Shown here piece after piece: positions 28,468 to 49,940 of a DNA stretch of 64,000 bases. The stretch is from Streptomyces fradiae (GTDB lineage Bacteria > Actinomycetota > Actinomycetes > Streptomycetales > Streptomycetaceae). Both the position numbers and the translations under genes were made by a program. Location: the NCBI RefSeq assembly GCF_041270065.1, contig NZ_CP065958.1, positions 1,116,001 through 1,180,000 on the forward strand, in the 5' to 3' direction. The notes beneath the pieces were generated by a model that ran no database searches, was not told the DNA's origin, and was given only the letters and a program-made list of their open reading frames with translations. How positions within the stretch are numbered: the stretch's first letter is position 1; each line of letters opens with the position of its first letter.

Positions 28468-29279
28468 CAGACCGCCTCGCGGATCTCCAGCGTGCAGCAC
28501 TTCACGCTGCCGCCGCCCTTGAACAGCTCGGAGAGGTCCATCCCGATCGGCCGGAAGCCGCGCTCGCGCAGCCTGGCCGCCACCCCGGTCGCCGCCTCCG
28601 GCAGCACCACGTTGCGGCCGTCGCTCATCACGTTGAGCCCGAACACCTCCGCGTCGGCCTCCGCCACGAGGACCGCGTCCGGGAAGAGCCGGCGCAGCAC
28701 CGCGCGGCTGCCCGCCGAGAACGCGCCCGGGTAGTACATGACCTCGTCGGTGTCGAGCACGCTGAGCGCCGTGTCCAGGTGGTAGAAGCGCGGGTCCACG
28801 AGGTCGAGGCCGATCACCGGGCGGCCGAGGAACTCCTGCGCCTCCGCGTGCCCGGCGGAGACGCTGCGGAAGCCGCGCCCGGCCAGCAGCCAGCTGCCCG
28901 TGAGCAGCAGGTCGCCCTCGCCCTCGTTGACATGGACCGGGTCGTGCGTGACGAAGCCGTTGGCGCGGAACCACTCCAGGTAGGCCGGGCCCTCCGCGGC
29001 GCGCTCGGCGTTGCGGAACCGGGCGCCCAGCACCCTGCCGTCGACGACGGTCGCGCCGTTCGCCGCGTAGACCATGTCGGGCAGCCCGGGCAGCGGGTCG
29101 ATCAGGTCGACGCGGTGGCCGAGTTCGGCGTAGAGCTCGTACAGCCGCTCCCACTGGAGGACGGCGAGGCCGGTGTCGACCGGCTTGGCCGGGTCCATCC
29201 AGGGGTTGATCGCATAGCTGACCTCGAAGTGGGTCGGACGGCACATCAGGAAGCGGCGCGGACGGGCGGTGCGGGTCAT
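28467..29279 (-). CDS. DDAH-family amidinohydrolase (dimethylargininase-like)
   Basis: A 270-aa guanidino-group-modifying enzyme. It has the nucleophile Cys in LFKGGGSVKCCTLE, the catalytic His region PRFYHLDTALSVL and N-terminal CRPTHFEVSYAINPWMDP, all typical of DDAH-like enzymes. These hydrolyse methylarginines (or a related guanidine) to citrulline and an amine. It is the last gene of the minus-strand NRPS array, 67 bp after the MFS gene, and a hairpin follows. It may supply citrulline or trim a guanidine for the peptide. An independent role in arginine metabolism is equally possible, since similar genes exist outside such clusters. Confidence 0.85.
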   Translation of the reverse strand: MTRTARPRRFLMCRPTHFEVSYAINPWMDPAKPVDTGLAVLQWERLYELYAELGHRVDLIDPLPGLPDMVYAANGATVVDGRVLGARFRNAERAAEGPAYLEWFRANGFVTHDPVHVNEGEGDLLLTGSWLLAGRGFRSVSAGHAEAQEFLGRPVIGLDLVDPRFYHLDTALSVLDTDEVMYYPGAFSAGSRAVLRRLFPDAVLVAEADAEVFGLNVMSDGRNVVLPEAATGVAARLRERGFRPIGMDLSELFKGGGSVKCCTLEIREAV

Positions 29280-29346
29280 GGGAGCTCCGGAGGGTGGGAG
29301 TGTGCGGGTGGGGTGGATCGGGGTCGGACCGGCCCAGGTGGGGCGA

Positions 29347-30657
29347 TCAGGACTCGGCCGGGCGTTCGGGGAAGCTCCGCATGGCGCGCAGCGGGCTCGT
29401 GAGGAGCACCGCGCCGGCCGAGAGCAGCACGCTCGCCATGATCCAGATGGTGGTGCGGGCGCCGAGCACCTCGCCGAGCCAGCCGCCCAGGAGCGCTCCC
29501 AGCGGGATGGCGCTGAAGTTGACGGTCGAGGCGCTGGCCCGGATCCGGCCGATCATCGCGGGCGGGCAGTACGCCTGGTAGAAGCTGCCGGCGATGACGT
29601 TCCCGGCGATCACGCCGCAGACCGCCACCGCCCAGGCCACGGCGCTCGCCGCCAGCGGCAGCCGCTCCCCCGCCAGGGGCAGCAGGAGGATGAACGGCGC
29701 CCCGACCAGCTCGCAGAGGAGCAGTCCGCGGGCCGTGCCGAAGCGGCGGGCGATCCGTCCGGCGAGCGTGGCTCCGGCGAGCCCGCCGACCGACACGACC
29801 GCGAACACCGCCCCGACGCCGCCGGGCGTGACTCCCACGCTGCGGATGAGGAAGACGGTCTGCACCGCCTGGATGCCGTTGAGGCCGAGGTTGCCGACGG
29901 CCGCGAAGCTCGCGAGCGTCCGCAGGTACGGGTCGCGCACCAGGAAGCGGACGCCTTCGCCGATCTCGCGCAGGATCCCGCGCCGTTCGGAGACCGCCGG
30001 CGGCTTCTCCTCGACCCGGAGGGAGCCGACGCAGACCGCCGCCACCAGGTAGGTGATCGCGTCGGCGAGCAGTCCGCTGACCGCCCCGAAGGCCTGGGAG
30101 AGCAGCCCCGCAAGACCCGGTCCCGCGATCTCCGCCGCCGCGTCACCGGAGCGCAGCTTGACGTTGGCCTCCAGGAGGTCCTGCTTGGCGACCAGAGCGG
30201 GCAGTACGGCGCTGTTGGCCGTGGACAGGAACACCTTGACCGCACCGGCGAGCAGCGCCACGACGACCAGCTGGGCCATGGTCAGCACGCCCAGCCAGGC
30301 GGCCACCGGAACACTGCCGAAGAGCACGAGCAGCAGGAGGTCGCAGACCAGCATCACCTTCAGCCGGGGCCAGCGGTCCACCCAGGCGCCCGCGAACAGA
30401 CCGAGGAAGAGCCACGGCACCCAGGCGGAGGCGGTCAGCAGACCGACGGTGAACGGCGAGGCCTCCAGGGTGACGACGGCCACCAGGGCGAGGGCGACGT
30501 TGCCGACCGCGGTGCCGAGACCGCTGGTCGTCTCACCGATCCAGAGCGTGCGGAAGTTTCTCTGTGCCCAGAGGCCCCAGCGGCTTCTCCTCGGCGGCTG
30601 GGTCGCCGGCGGCAAGGAGGGGCCGGGGGACGGCGGCCTGACGGAGGCGGTGGTCAT
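29347..30657 (-). CDS. MFS exporter (EntS-like)
   Basis: A 436-aa permease of the MFS_3/enterobactin-exporter type with about twelve helices. It begins after a Pro-rich cytoplasmic tail with FRTLWIGETTSGLGTAVGNVALALV. Other features are a loop AGAWVDRWPRLKVMLVCDLLL and a paired ARRFGTARGLLLC in the second half. It starts 6 bp after the stop of the large NRPS gene, so it is in the same operon and most likely exports the peptide, perhaps also giving self-protection. Confidence 0.9.
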   Translation of the reverse strand: MTTASVRPPSPGPSLPPATQPPRRSRWGLWAQRNFRTLWIGETTSGLGTAVGNVALALVAVVTLEASPFTVGLLTASAWVPWLFLGLFAGAWVDRWPRLKVMLVCDLLLLVLFGSVPVAAWLGVLTMAQLVVVALLAGAVKVFLSTANSAVLPALVAKQDLLEANVKLRSGDAAAEIAGPGLAGLLSQAFGAVSGLLADAITYLVAAVCVGSLRVEEKPPAVSERRGILREIGEGVRFLVRDPYLRTLASFAAVGNLGLNGIQAVQTVFLIRSVGVTPGGVGAVFAVVSVGGLAGATLAGRIARRFGTARGLLLCELVGAPFILLLPLAGERLPLAASAVAWAVAVCGVIAGNVIAGSFYQAYCPPAMIGRIRASASTVNFSAIPLGALLGGWLGEVLGARTTIWIMASVLLSAGAVLLTSPLRAMRSFPERPAES

Positions 30658-30663
30658 GGCGGG

Positions 30664-44277
<13,614 letters not shown>

Positions 44278-44324
44278 GGTGCTTCCTCTGCTCACGTCAC
44301 GGCGTGGATGGTGGTCGGATCGCC

Positions 44325-45359
44325 TCAGGCGGGGACTGCGGTGGACGGGTTCGCCGTGCGGCCGGCGGTGGGGTCCACCGTGGGCCGGCAGTCCAGGAGG
44401 TCCACGGGCCGGCCCATCGCGACGGCGATCTTCCGGTCGCCCCGGTACGGGTCGCGGCCGTGCGCGCAGAGCACGTTGTCGACCAGCATCACGTCGCCGA
44501 CCTGCCAGGTCTCGCGGACGGTGGCGGCGTCGTAGGCCGCGTTCAGGGCGTCCACGTCCTCGCGCGACAGCGGCTCGCCGTCGCCGAAGCCGGTGTGGAA
44601 CGGCAGCCCGTCCGGGCCGAATTCGTCGACCATCGCCTCCCGGATGTCCGGGTCGAGCGACCACTCGTTCCAGAAGGCCAGGTGGTTGAACCAGACCTCC
44701 TCGCCGGTGTGCGGGTGGTGGATCGTGGCCGCGCGCAGCTGGCTGGTGCGGAGGTTGCCGTCCGGCTGCCACTCCCAGGTGATGCCGCTCTCCCGGCAGT
44801 ACGCCTCGACGTCGGCGCGCTCCTCGGTGCCGAAGGCGGTGCGCCAGCCGAGCGAGACGTAGTCCGAGTAGTTGCGGGTGAGCGTCCAGCCGGAGGACCG
44901 GCCGCGCTCTGCCAGGTGGTCGGGGAGCCCGGCGAGGACCTTGCGGACGTCGGCGGTCGGCGTGGCGCCTCCGGTCTCGGGCGCGGTCAGGCAGGCGAAG
45001 AGCAGCCGGCCGGGGAAGGTCAGGGTGTAGCTGTTCTCGTTGTGCATGCGGATCGACTGGGCGGGCGGCAGGTCGGTGGACGAGAAGACGCCGTCACCGA
45101 AGTCGCTGCGCGGGGTGGCCTTCTCCCGGTACGGGGTGGGCTCGGGGATCAGCACATCGCGAACGGCGGCGACGTCCGCCGGCTCCGCGACCGGCAGGCC
45201 GCGCAGGAAGATCGTGCCGTGCTCGTGCAGGGCGGCGGTCAGCGCGGTCTCGTTCTCGCGCAGCCACGCGCAGGCCTCGGCGAGGCCGGCGGTGGGCGGC
45301 ACGTGGGCGAGGGCCGGGCGGCCGGGGTTCAGCTCCCAGGTCGGCATGGCGGCGCTCAC
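44325..45359 (-). CDS. TauD/TfdA-family Fe(II)/2-oxoglutarate dioxygenase
   Basis: A 344-aa non-haem iron oxygenase. The first iron ligands form an HxE motif ([10 protein letters not shown], about residue 115), the variant seen in clavaminate-synthase-like and AsnO-type hydroxylases. The distal His and the 2-oxoglutarate Arg lie in [13 protein letters not shown] near the C-terminus. Relatives in NRPS clusters hydroxylate free or carrier-bound amino acids at the beta carbon. GTG 45359 overlaps the mbtH stop (GTGA); ATG 45347 is an alternative. The NRPS-C gene follows after 47 bp. It is a tailoring enzyme for one of the building blocks. Confidence 0.9.
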   Translation of the reverse strand: MSAAMPTWELNPGRPALAHVPPTAGLAEACAWLRENETALTAALHEHGTIFLRGLPVAEPADVAAVRDVLIPEPTPYREKATPRSDFGDGVFSSTDLPPAQSIRMHNENSYTLTFPGRLLFACLTAPETGGATPTADVRKVLAGLPDHLAERGRSSGWTLTRNYSDYVSLGWRTAFGTEERADVEAYCRESGITWEWQPDGNLRTSQLRAATIHHPHTGEEVWFNHLAFWNEWSLDPDIREAMVDEFGPDGLPFHTGFGDGEPLSREDVDALNAAYDAATVRETWQVGDVMLVDNVLCAHGRDPYRGDRKIAVAMGRPVDLLDCRPTVDPTAGRTANPSTAVPA

Positions 45360-45568
45360 CGCTGGTCGAGCGTGGCGAGCAGGCTCGCCGGGCGGATGTC
45401 GGTCCAGTTGGCCTCGATCCAGTCGAGGCACTCCTGGCGGGGCGCCTCGCCGTGGACGGTGGTCCAGCCGGCCGGCACGTCGATCCAGACCGGCCAGAGC
45501 GAGTGCTGGTTCTCGTCGTTGACCAGGACCAGGTAGGCGGCGTTGTCGTCCTCGAACGGGTTGCTCAT
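45356..45568 (-). CDS. MbtH-like protein
   Basis: A 70-aa protein that binds A domains and is needed for their solubility or activity. The family signature is complete: NPFEDDNAAYLVLVNDENQHSLWP and VPAGWTTVHGEAPRQECLDWIEANWTDIRP, with the three invariant Trp. ATG 45568 follows GGAG. A 184-bp gap upstream carries a CGGCAGT/ACTGCCG palindrome, so a separate promoter may start here for mbtH, the dioxygenase, NRPS-C and the exporter. Confidence 0.97.
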   Translation of the reverse strand: MSNPFEDDNAAYLVLVNDENQHSLWPVWIDVPAGWTTVHGEAPRQECLDWIEANWTDIRPASLLATLDQR

Positions 45569-45660
45569 GGTGGTCTCCGTATGGTGATCGGTGATCCGGG
45601 CTGTGATTCGAAGGTAGGTGCGCCGGACGGGCGGGAGCGGCACAAGCCCCGGCAGGTGAG

Positions 45661-45680
45661 CGGCAGTTGGCGCACTGCCG
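45661..45680. promoter_or_regulatory. Palindrome CGGCAGT-N6-ACTGCCG upstream of mbtH
   Basis: A perfect 7-bp dyad with a 6-bp centre, 93 bp before the mbtH start. The same arms with a 4-bp centre lie 103 bp before NRPS-A. Shared arms and shared distance suggest binding of one cluster regulator. Confidence 0.6.
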
Positions 45681-45752
45681 GAGGGCGCGGGCCCTGCGGG
45701 TCCGCAGGGACCTGGGGGTCCGGAGGGACCTGGGGCGGACGTGGCCGGCGGC

Positions 45753-46943
45753 TCATCGGCGGACGAGGCGCACCGGGAAGCGGTCCAGGCCGAAGTTGAT
45801 GATCGAGCGGTTGTGGTCGACCGGCCCGGCGGGCTCGATGCGGGCGGCCTTCTCCAGCGCGGCCGTGTACAGGGCGCTCAGCTCGGCCTTGGCCAGCGGG
45901 GCGCCGATGCAGTAGTGGGCGCCCAGGCCGAGCGCCAAGTGCTTGTTGGGCGAGCGGTCGAGCAGGATCTCCTCGGGCCGTTCGAAGGCCTCCGGGTCCC
46001 GGTTGGCGGACCACACCCACACCGCGACCCGGTCGCCGCGCCGGATGTGCCGGCCGCCCAGCTCGACGTCCCGGGTGGCGGTGCGCAGCGTGTGCAGGCC
46101 CACCGAGGTCCAGCGCAGCAGCTCGTCCACGGCCGAGTCCATGGACACCTCGCCCTGCTGCAGCCTCCGCCACAGATCGGGGCGCTGGACGAGGGTGTAC
46201 AGGCCCATGGCGGCGGTGTGGCGGACGGTCTGGACACCGCCCACCACGATGTTGTCCAGGTTGAGCACGACGTCCTCGACCGGCAGGAGCCGTCCGCCGA
46301 CCTTGTACGTGGCCATCATGGAGATCAGGTCGTCGCGCGGGTCGGAGCGGCGCAGCATCACCTGGTGCAGCAGGTACGGGATCAACTGCTGGTGTCCGGC
46401 CCGGCGTTCCTCCGGCGTGCGGCCGAGGAAGGCGACGTCGCAGACCCGCACCACCATGTCGCGGTCCTTCTCGGGCACGTCGAGCAGGTCGCACATGACG
46501 GCGAGCGGCAGCGCGGAGACCACGTCGACGAGGTCCGCCTCGCCCTGTTCCACGGCCCGGTCGAAGAGCTCGCCGGCCCGCTCGGCGATGGAGCGGGCGG
46601 CGCCCCGTACACCGCCCTTGGAGAAGAACGGGTTGGCGGGGGCGCGCAGTTCGCGGTGGCGCGGCGGGTCGGTGAGGGCCATCATCCGGCCCGATCCGAC
46701 CGGCACGTTGCCCTCACCGGCCCCGAGCAGCGAGCCGGACTCCGAACTGAACACGGCGGCGTTGCGCAGCACGTCCGCCGACTCCCGGTACGTGAGCACC
46801 GACCAGACGGGGCCGTCGTCGACCGTATCGGTGAGGTGCACGGGCGCCTCGCGGCGCAGCTCGGCGACGAGCTCCGGGGTGTCGGGCCGGGCCCACAGGG
46901 CCGGGTCGGTGAGGTCGACGGCGGTCGTGGTGGGGCTCGGCAT
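45753..46943 (-). CDS. Cytochrome P450
   Basis: A 396-aa soluble bacterial P450. The haem loop is LALGLGAHYCIGAPLAKAEL with the Cys ligand, and the ExxR helix is DELLRWTS. The I-helix reads VGGVQTVRHTAAMG. The usual acid-Thr pair (D/E-T) of the proton relay is Gln-Thr, an uncommon variant. The ATG overlaps the thioesterase stop (TGATG) and AAGGAG lies just upstream. It follows a free-standing A-T protein and a type II thioesterase, a set known from beta-hydroxylation of carrier-bound amino acids, so hydroxylation of an aminoacyl-T substrate is a good guess. Late oxidation of the peptide is an alternative. Confidence 0.93.
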   Translation of the reverse strand: MPSPTTTAVDLTDPALWARPDTPELVAELRREAPVHLTDTVDDGPVWSVLTYRESADVLRNAAVFSSESGSLLGAGEGNVPVGSGRMMALTDPPRHRELRAPANPFFSKGGVRGAARSIAERAGELFDRAVEQGEADLVDVVSALPLAVMCDLLDVPEKDRDMVVRVCDVAFLGRTPEERRAGHQQLIPYLLHQVMLRRSDPRDDLISMMATYKVGGRLLPVEDVVLNLDNIVVGGVQTVRHTAAMGLYTLVQRPDLWRRLQQGEVSMDSAVDELLRWTSVGLHTLRTATRDVELGGRHIRRGDRVAVWVWSANRDPEAFERPEEILLDRSPNKHLALGLGAHYCIGAPLAKAELSALYTAALEKAARIEPAGPVDHNRSIINFGLDRFPVRLVRR

Positions 46944-47770
46944 CAGTGCTCCTTGGGGGTGGTGGAGGAGATATCAGTTGCCTGACGCCTCGTCAGGAGA
47001 GAGGTCAGGAGGTCGACCGGTCCCGGCCGGTCGACGGTGGCGAGCAGGTGCCCGCCGGGCAGCACGCGGTGGCCGAAGGCACCGCGGGTGTGGGCGGCCC
47101 AGGCGGACAGGTCGGTGGTGGCGAGCATCGGGTCGCCGGCTCCGGCCACCGCGTGGAGCGCGGAGCCGATCGGCGCGTGCGGGCGGTGGCGGTACGTGGC
47201 GCTGACGGCGAGGTCGGTGCGGATGGCCCCGAGGGCGAGCTCGACCAGGTCCGGATCGGCGCGGACCAGCTCCTCCAGACCGGTGAGCCGGAGGAGTTCG
47301 GCCGCGTCCAGGTTGCCGGTCTCGCGCTCCTCCCACTCGGCGGGGCTGGGCGCGCCGGCCACGACGACCAGCTCGGGGCGGCGGTCGGCGGGCAGCGCGC
47401 GGGCGACCTCGTAGGCGAGCAGGGCGCCGAAGCTCTGCCCGTAGAAGGCGAATCGGCCGCCCCCGCCGCCGGTCAGGTGCGGGGTCAGCGCTTCGGTGAC
47501 GGCGGCCACCAGGGCGTCGAAGTCGGGCGGCATCGGGTGCCGGCTGCGGCCGCCCCTGGCCGGCGGGCGCAGCGCCCACACCTCGGCGACGGGAGCGAGG
47601 GCGCGGGCCAGCGGGGTGTACGCGGTGGCGTCGCCACCGGCGTGCGGGAAGCAGAACAGACGGACCGGACGATGCGGCTGGGGAGCGGGGACCAGCAGCC
47701 AGTCGCCCTCGACGCGGGGGCGGGCGCTCCGGGGAGCCGGGGTACGGAAGGAGGTGGTCGTGGTGGTCAT
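46943..47770 (-). CDS. Type II thioesterase
   Basis: A 275-aa alpha/beta hydrolase of the GrsT/RifR type. It begins at RLFCFPHAGGDATAYTPLARAL, with the nucleophile in FYGQSFGALLAYEVAR, an Asp region (AVAGAGDPM) and the catalytic His in LPGGHLLATVD. It either removes stalled or wrong acyl groups from T domains, or releases the hydroxylated amino acid from the neighbouring A-T protein. The start ATG overlaps the A-T stop (ATGA), and its stop overlaps the P450 start, giving a tightly coupled trio. Confidence 0.93.
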   Translation of the reverse strand: MTTTTTSFRTPAPRSARPRVEGDWLLVPAPQPHRPVRLFCFPHAGGDATAYTPLARALAPVAEVWALRPPARGGRSRHPMPPDFDALVAAVTEALTPHLTGGGGGRFAFYGQSFGALLAYEVARALPADRRPELVVVAGAPSPAEWEERETGNLDAAELLRLTGLEELVRADPDLVELALGAIRTDLAVSATYRHRPHAPIGSALHAVAGAGDPMLATTDLSAWAAHTRGAFGHRVLPGGHLLATVDRPGPVDLLTSLLTRRQATDISSTTPKEH

Positions 47771-49641
47771 CGGACGGCCGTCCGGCGGGCGGTGAGGGCG
47801 GGCCGTGCGGCGGCGGGGCCGGCCGCGGCGGCGCGACGGACGGCGGCGGTGAAGTCGGCCAGGTCGACGGCGTCGAGGAGGTGCCGGAGCTGGAGCTCGA
47901 CGCCGAGCCTGCGGCGCAGCAGGTGGACGACACGGAGGGCGGCGAGCGAGTGGCCGCCCAGGGAGAGGAAGTCGTCGGTCGGCTCGACGGCGGGCACACC
48001 GAGCACGGTGCGCCAGACCTCGGCGACCTGCTCGTCCACTCCCCCGTGCGCGTCCGATACGCCCGAGACCGCGTCCGAAGCGGTGTCCGGGGCCGGGGCC
48101 GGGGCCGGAACGGGCAGGGCGCGGTGGTCGACCTTGCCGTTCGGGGTGAGCGGCAGGGCGTCGAGCACGGTCAGGGTGGACGGCACCAGGTGGGCGGGCA
48201 GGGCGCGGCGGAGCTCGGCGAGCAGGTCGGCGGGGCGGACGGGCGCGCCGCCGGCCGCGCCGGTGACGTAGCCGGCGAGACGGTGGTCGCCGGGCGCGGC
48301 CTCGTGCACGGTGACCGCGGCCGCGGCGACCGGGTCCAGGGCGGCGAGCGCGTGCTCGACCTCCCCCAGCTCGATCCGGAAGCCGCGCAGCTTGACCTGG
48401 CGGTCCACCCGGCCGACGTATGCGAGCAGCCCGTCGGCGGAGCGGCGAGCCTGGTCGCCGGTGCGGTACATCCGCGCGCCGGGCTCCGGAGCGAACGGAT
48501 CCGCCACGAACCGGCCCGCGGTCAGGCCCGGGTGACCCGGGTATCCGTGCGCCAGACCGGGTCCGGCCAGATACAGCTCGCCCACCGCGCCGGCGCCCGT
48601 CACCGGCGCGAGCCGGTCGTCGAGCAGGTACGCGCGGACGCCGGGCAGCGGCTCGCCGAGGTGCGGGCCGGGGCCGGTGATCGGCGCGGTGATCGCGTCG
48701 ACGGTGCACTCGGTGGGCCCGTACAGGTTGAGCGCGTCGATCCCGCCGTCGGCCATTTCGCGCCAGGTCCGGGCGGGCACGGGCTCACCACCCATGAACA
48801 GGCGCGGCACACGGGCGCCGGTACCGGTACCGGCCAGCGGTTCGCGGAGCAGCTGCCAGTGCGAGGGCGTCAGGTCGAGATCGGTGACGCCGTGCTCGGC
48901 GAGCAGCTCGACGAGACGGGCGGGTTCGGCGCGCCGGGCGTCGTCGATCAGCACCAGGGTGTCGCCGCGGCAGATCCGTATCCACTGCTGCACGGAGGCG
49001 TCGAAGGAGACGCTGGCGTTCCAGGCGACGACGCCCGGCTCCGGCCGGTAGGCGCCGCTGCGCTCGAGCGCGGCGGCGAGATCCGCGACGGCGCCATGCG
49101 GCACCTCCACGCCCTTGGGCCGGCCGGTGGAGCCGGAGGTGTAGATGACGTACGCGGAATCGAGCGGGTGCGGCGTGAACGCAGCGGCGGGCTCGGCCGC
49201 GGCATCGGGCCGGAGCACCGCGACGCCCGCCGGCACGGGCGGCGCGGCGTCGGAGCTGACCACGGCGGCGAGCCGCGCGTCGGCGGCCATGAAGCCGATC
49301 CGCTCGGCCGGGTACGCCGGGTCGAGCGGCACGTACGCGGCGCCCGCCCGCCAGACGGCGAGCAGCGCGACGGGCAAATCGGACGTACGACCGAGATGCA
49401 CCCCGACCCGGTCGCCGCGCCGCACTCCGGACGCCCGCAGGGCACCGGCCAGCCCGGCGGTGCGGCGGTCCAGTTCGGCGAAGTCGAGGCTGCCGTCGAC
49501 GGCGTGCACGGCGGGCCGCTCGGGGTGGGCGGCGACCGCGGCACGCAGTCGGGCCAGGAGGTCGACGGCGGGGGCGGGAACTTGAGCGGGGGTGTCGGTC
49601 GCGAGGGCCGTTGCGGTGGCCGGCTCGGCGTAGGTGGTCAT
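47767..49641 (-). CDS. Free-standing A-T didomain NRPS protein
   Basis: A 624-aa protein. The A domain (about residues 25-520) has [14 protein letters not shown], the pocket motif [28 protein letters not shown] and NGKVDHR. The T domain is DDFLSLGGHSLAALRV near residue 575. By eye the pocket code is DAQDFGLVDK, close to codes published for Gln or Lys. It has no C domain. It could complete a split module with the orphan C domain at the end of NRPS-B. It could instead load an amino acid for the P450 and be unloaded by the adjacent thioesterase. ATG 49641 with GAGGAG is used. Confidence 0.93.
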   Translation of the reverse strand: MTTYAEPATATALATDTPAQVPAPAVDLLARLRAAVAAHPERPAVHAVDGSLDFAELDRRTAGLAGALRASGVRRGDRVGVHLGRTSDLPVALLAVWRAGAAYVPLDPAYPAERIGFMAADARLAAVVSSDAAPPVPAGVAVLRPDAAAEPAAAFTPHPLDSAYVIYTSGSTGRPKGVEVPHGAVADLAAALERSGAYRPEPGVVAWNASVSFDASVQQWIRICRGDTLVLIDDARRAEPARLVELLAEHGVTDLDLTPSHWQLLREPLAGTGTGARVPRLFMGGEPVPARTWREMADGGIDALNLYGPTECTVDAITAPITGPGPHLGEPLPGVRAYLLDDRLAPVTGAGAVGELYLAGPGLAHGYPGHPGLTAGRFVADPFAPEPGARMYRTGDQARRSADGLLAYVGRVDRQVKLRGFRIELGEVEHALAALDPVAAAAVTVHEAAPGDHRLAGYVTGAAGGAPVRPADLLAELRRALPAHLVPSTLTVLDALPLTPNGKVDHRALPVPAPAPAPDTASDAVSGVSDAHGGVDEQVAEVWRTVLGVPAVEPTDDFLSLGGHSLAALRVVHLLRRRLGVELQLRHLLDAVDLADFTAAVRRAAAAGPAAARPALTARRTAVR

Positions 49642-49735
49642 GTGAGGGCACTCCTCGGTGGTGGTCGGTGGGTGGGGTGGGGTGGATGGGTTGATCACGT
49701 TGTGTCGCCGCGGGGCGCCGGCGGGCCCGCTACGG

Positions 49736-49766
49736 CCTTCGGCCCGGCATTGCGGGCGGCCGAAGG
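49736..49766. other. Hairpin in the 299-bp gap between NRPS-B and the A-T gene
   Basis: CCTTCGGCC (49736-49744) and GGCCGAAGG (49758-49766) form a 9-bp stem with a 13-nt loop. The rest of the gap (49642-49940) is GC-rich with no supported gene. It could attenuate transcription between NRPS-B and the A-T gene; no promoter is evident. Confidence 0.35.
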
Positions 49767-49940
49767 GCGACCCGGGACGCCGGCGTCGCCCGCGTACGGG
49801 ACCGGCGTACGAAACCCGGCGTCCCGGCCCGCCGCGCGCGGCTCGGCGGCCCTGCCTCGACCGACCGGCGGGCGCGACGCCGGCGAACCCTGCCTGGACC
49901 GGACCGGCGGGGCCGGGGCCCGCGCGGTCCCGCCGGTGCG

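Noticed and set aside
44278..44772. N-terminal extension of NRPS-C upstream of 44277
   Set aside because: It overlaps the dioxygenase gene in another frame and has antisense-like composition; GTG 44277 has a good ribosome site and starts at the C domain.
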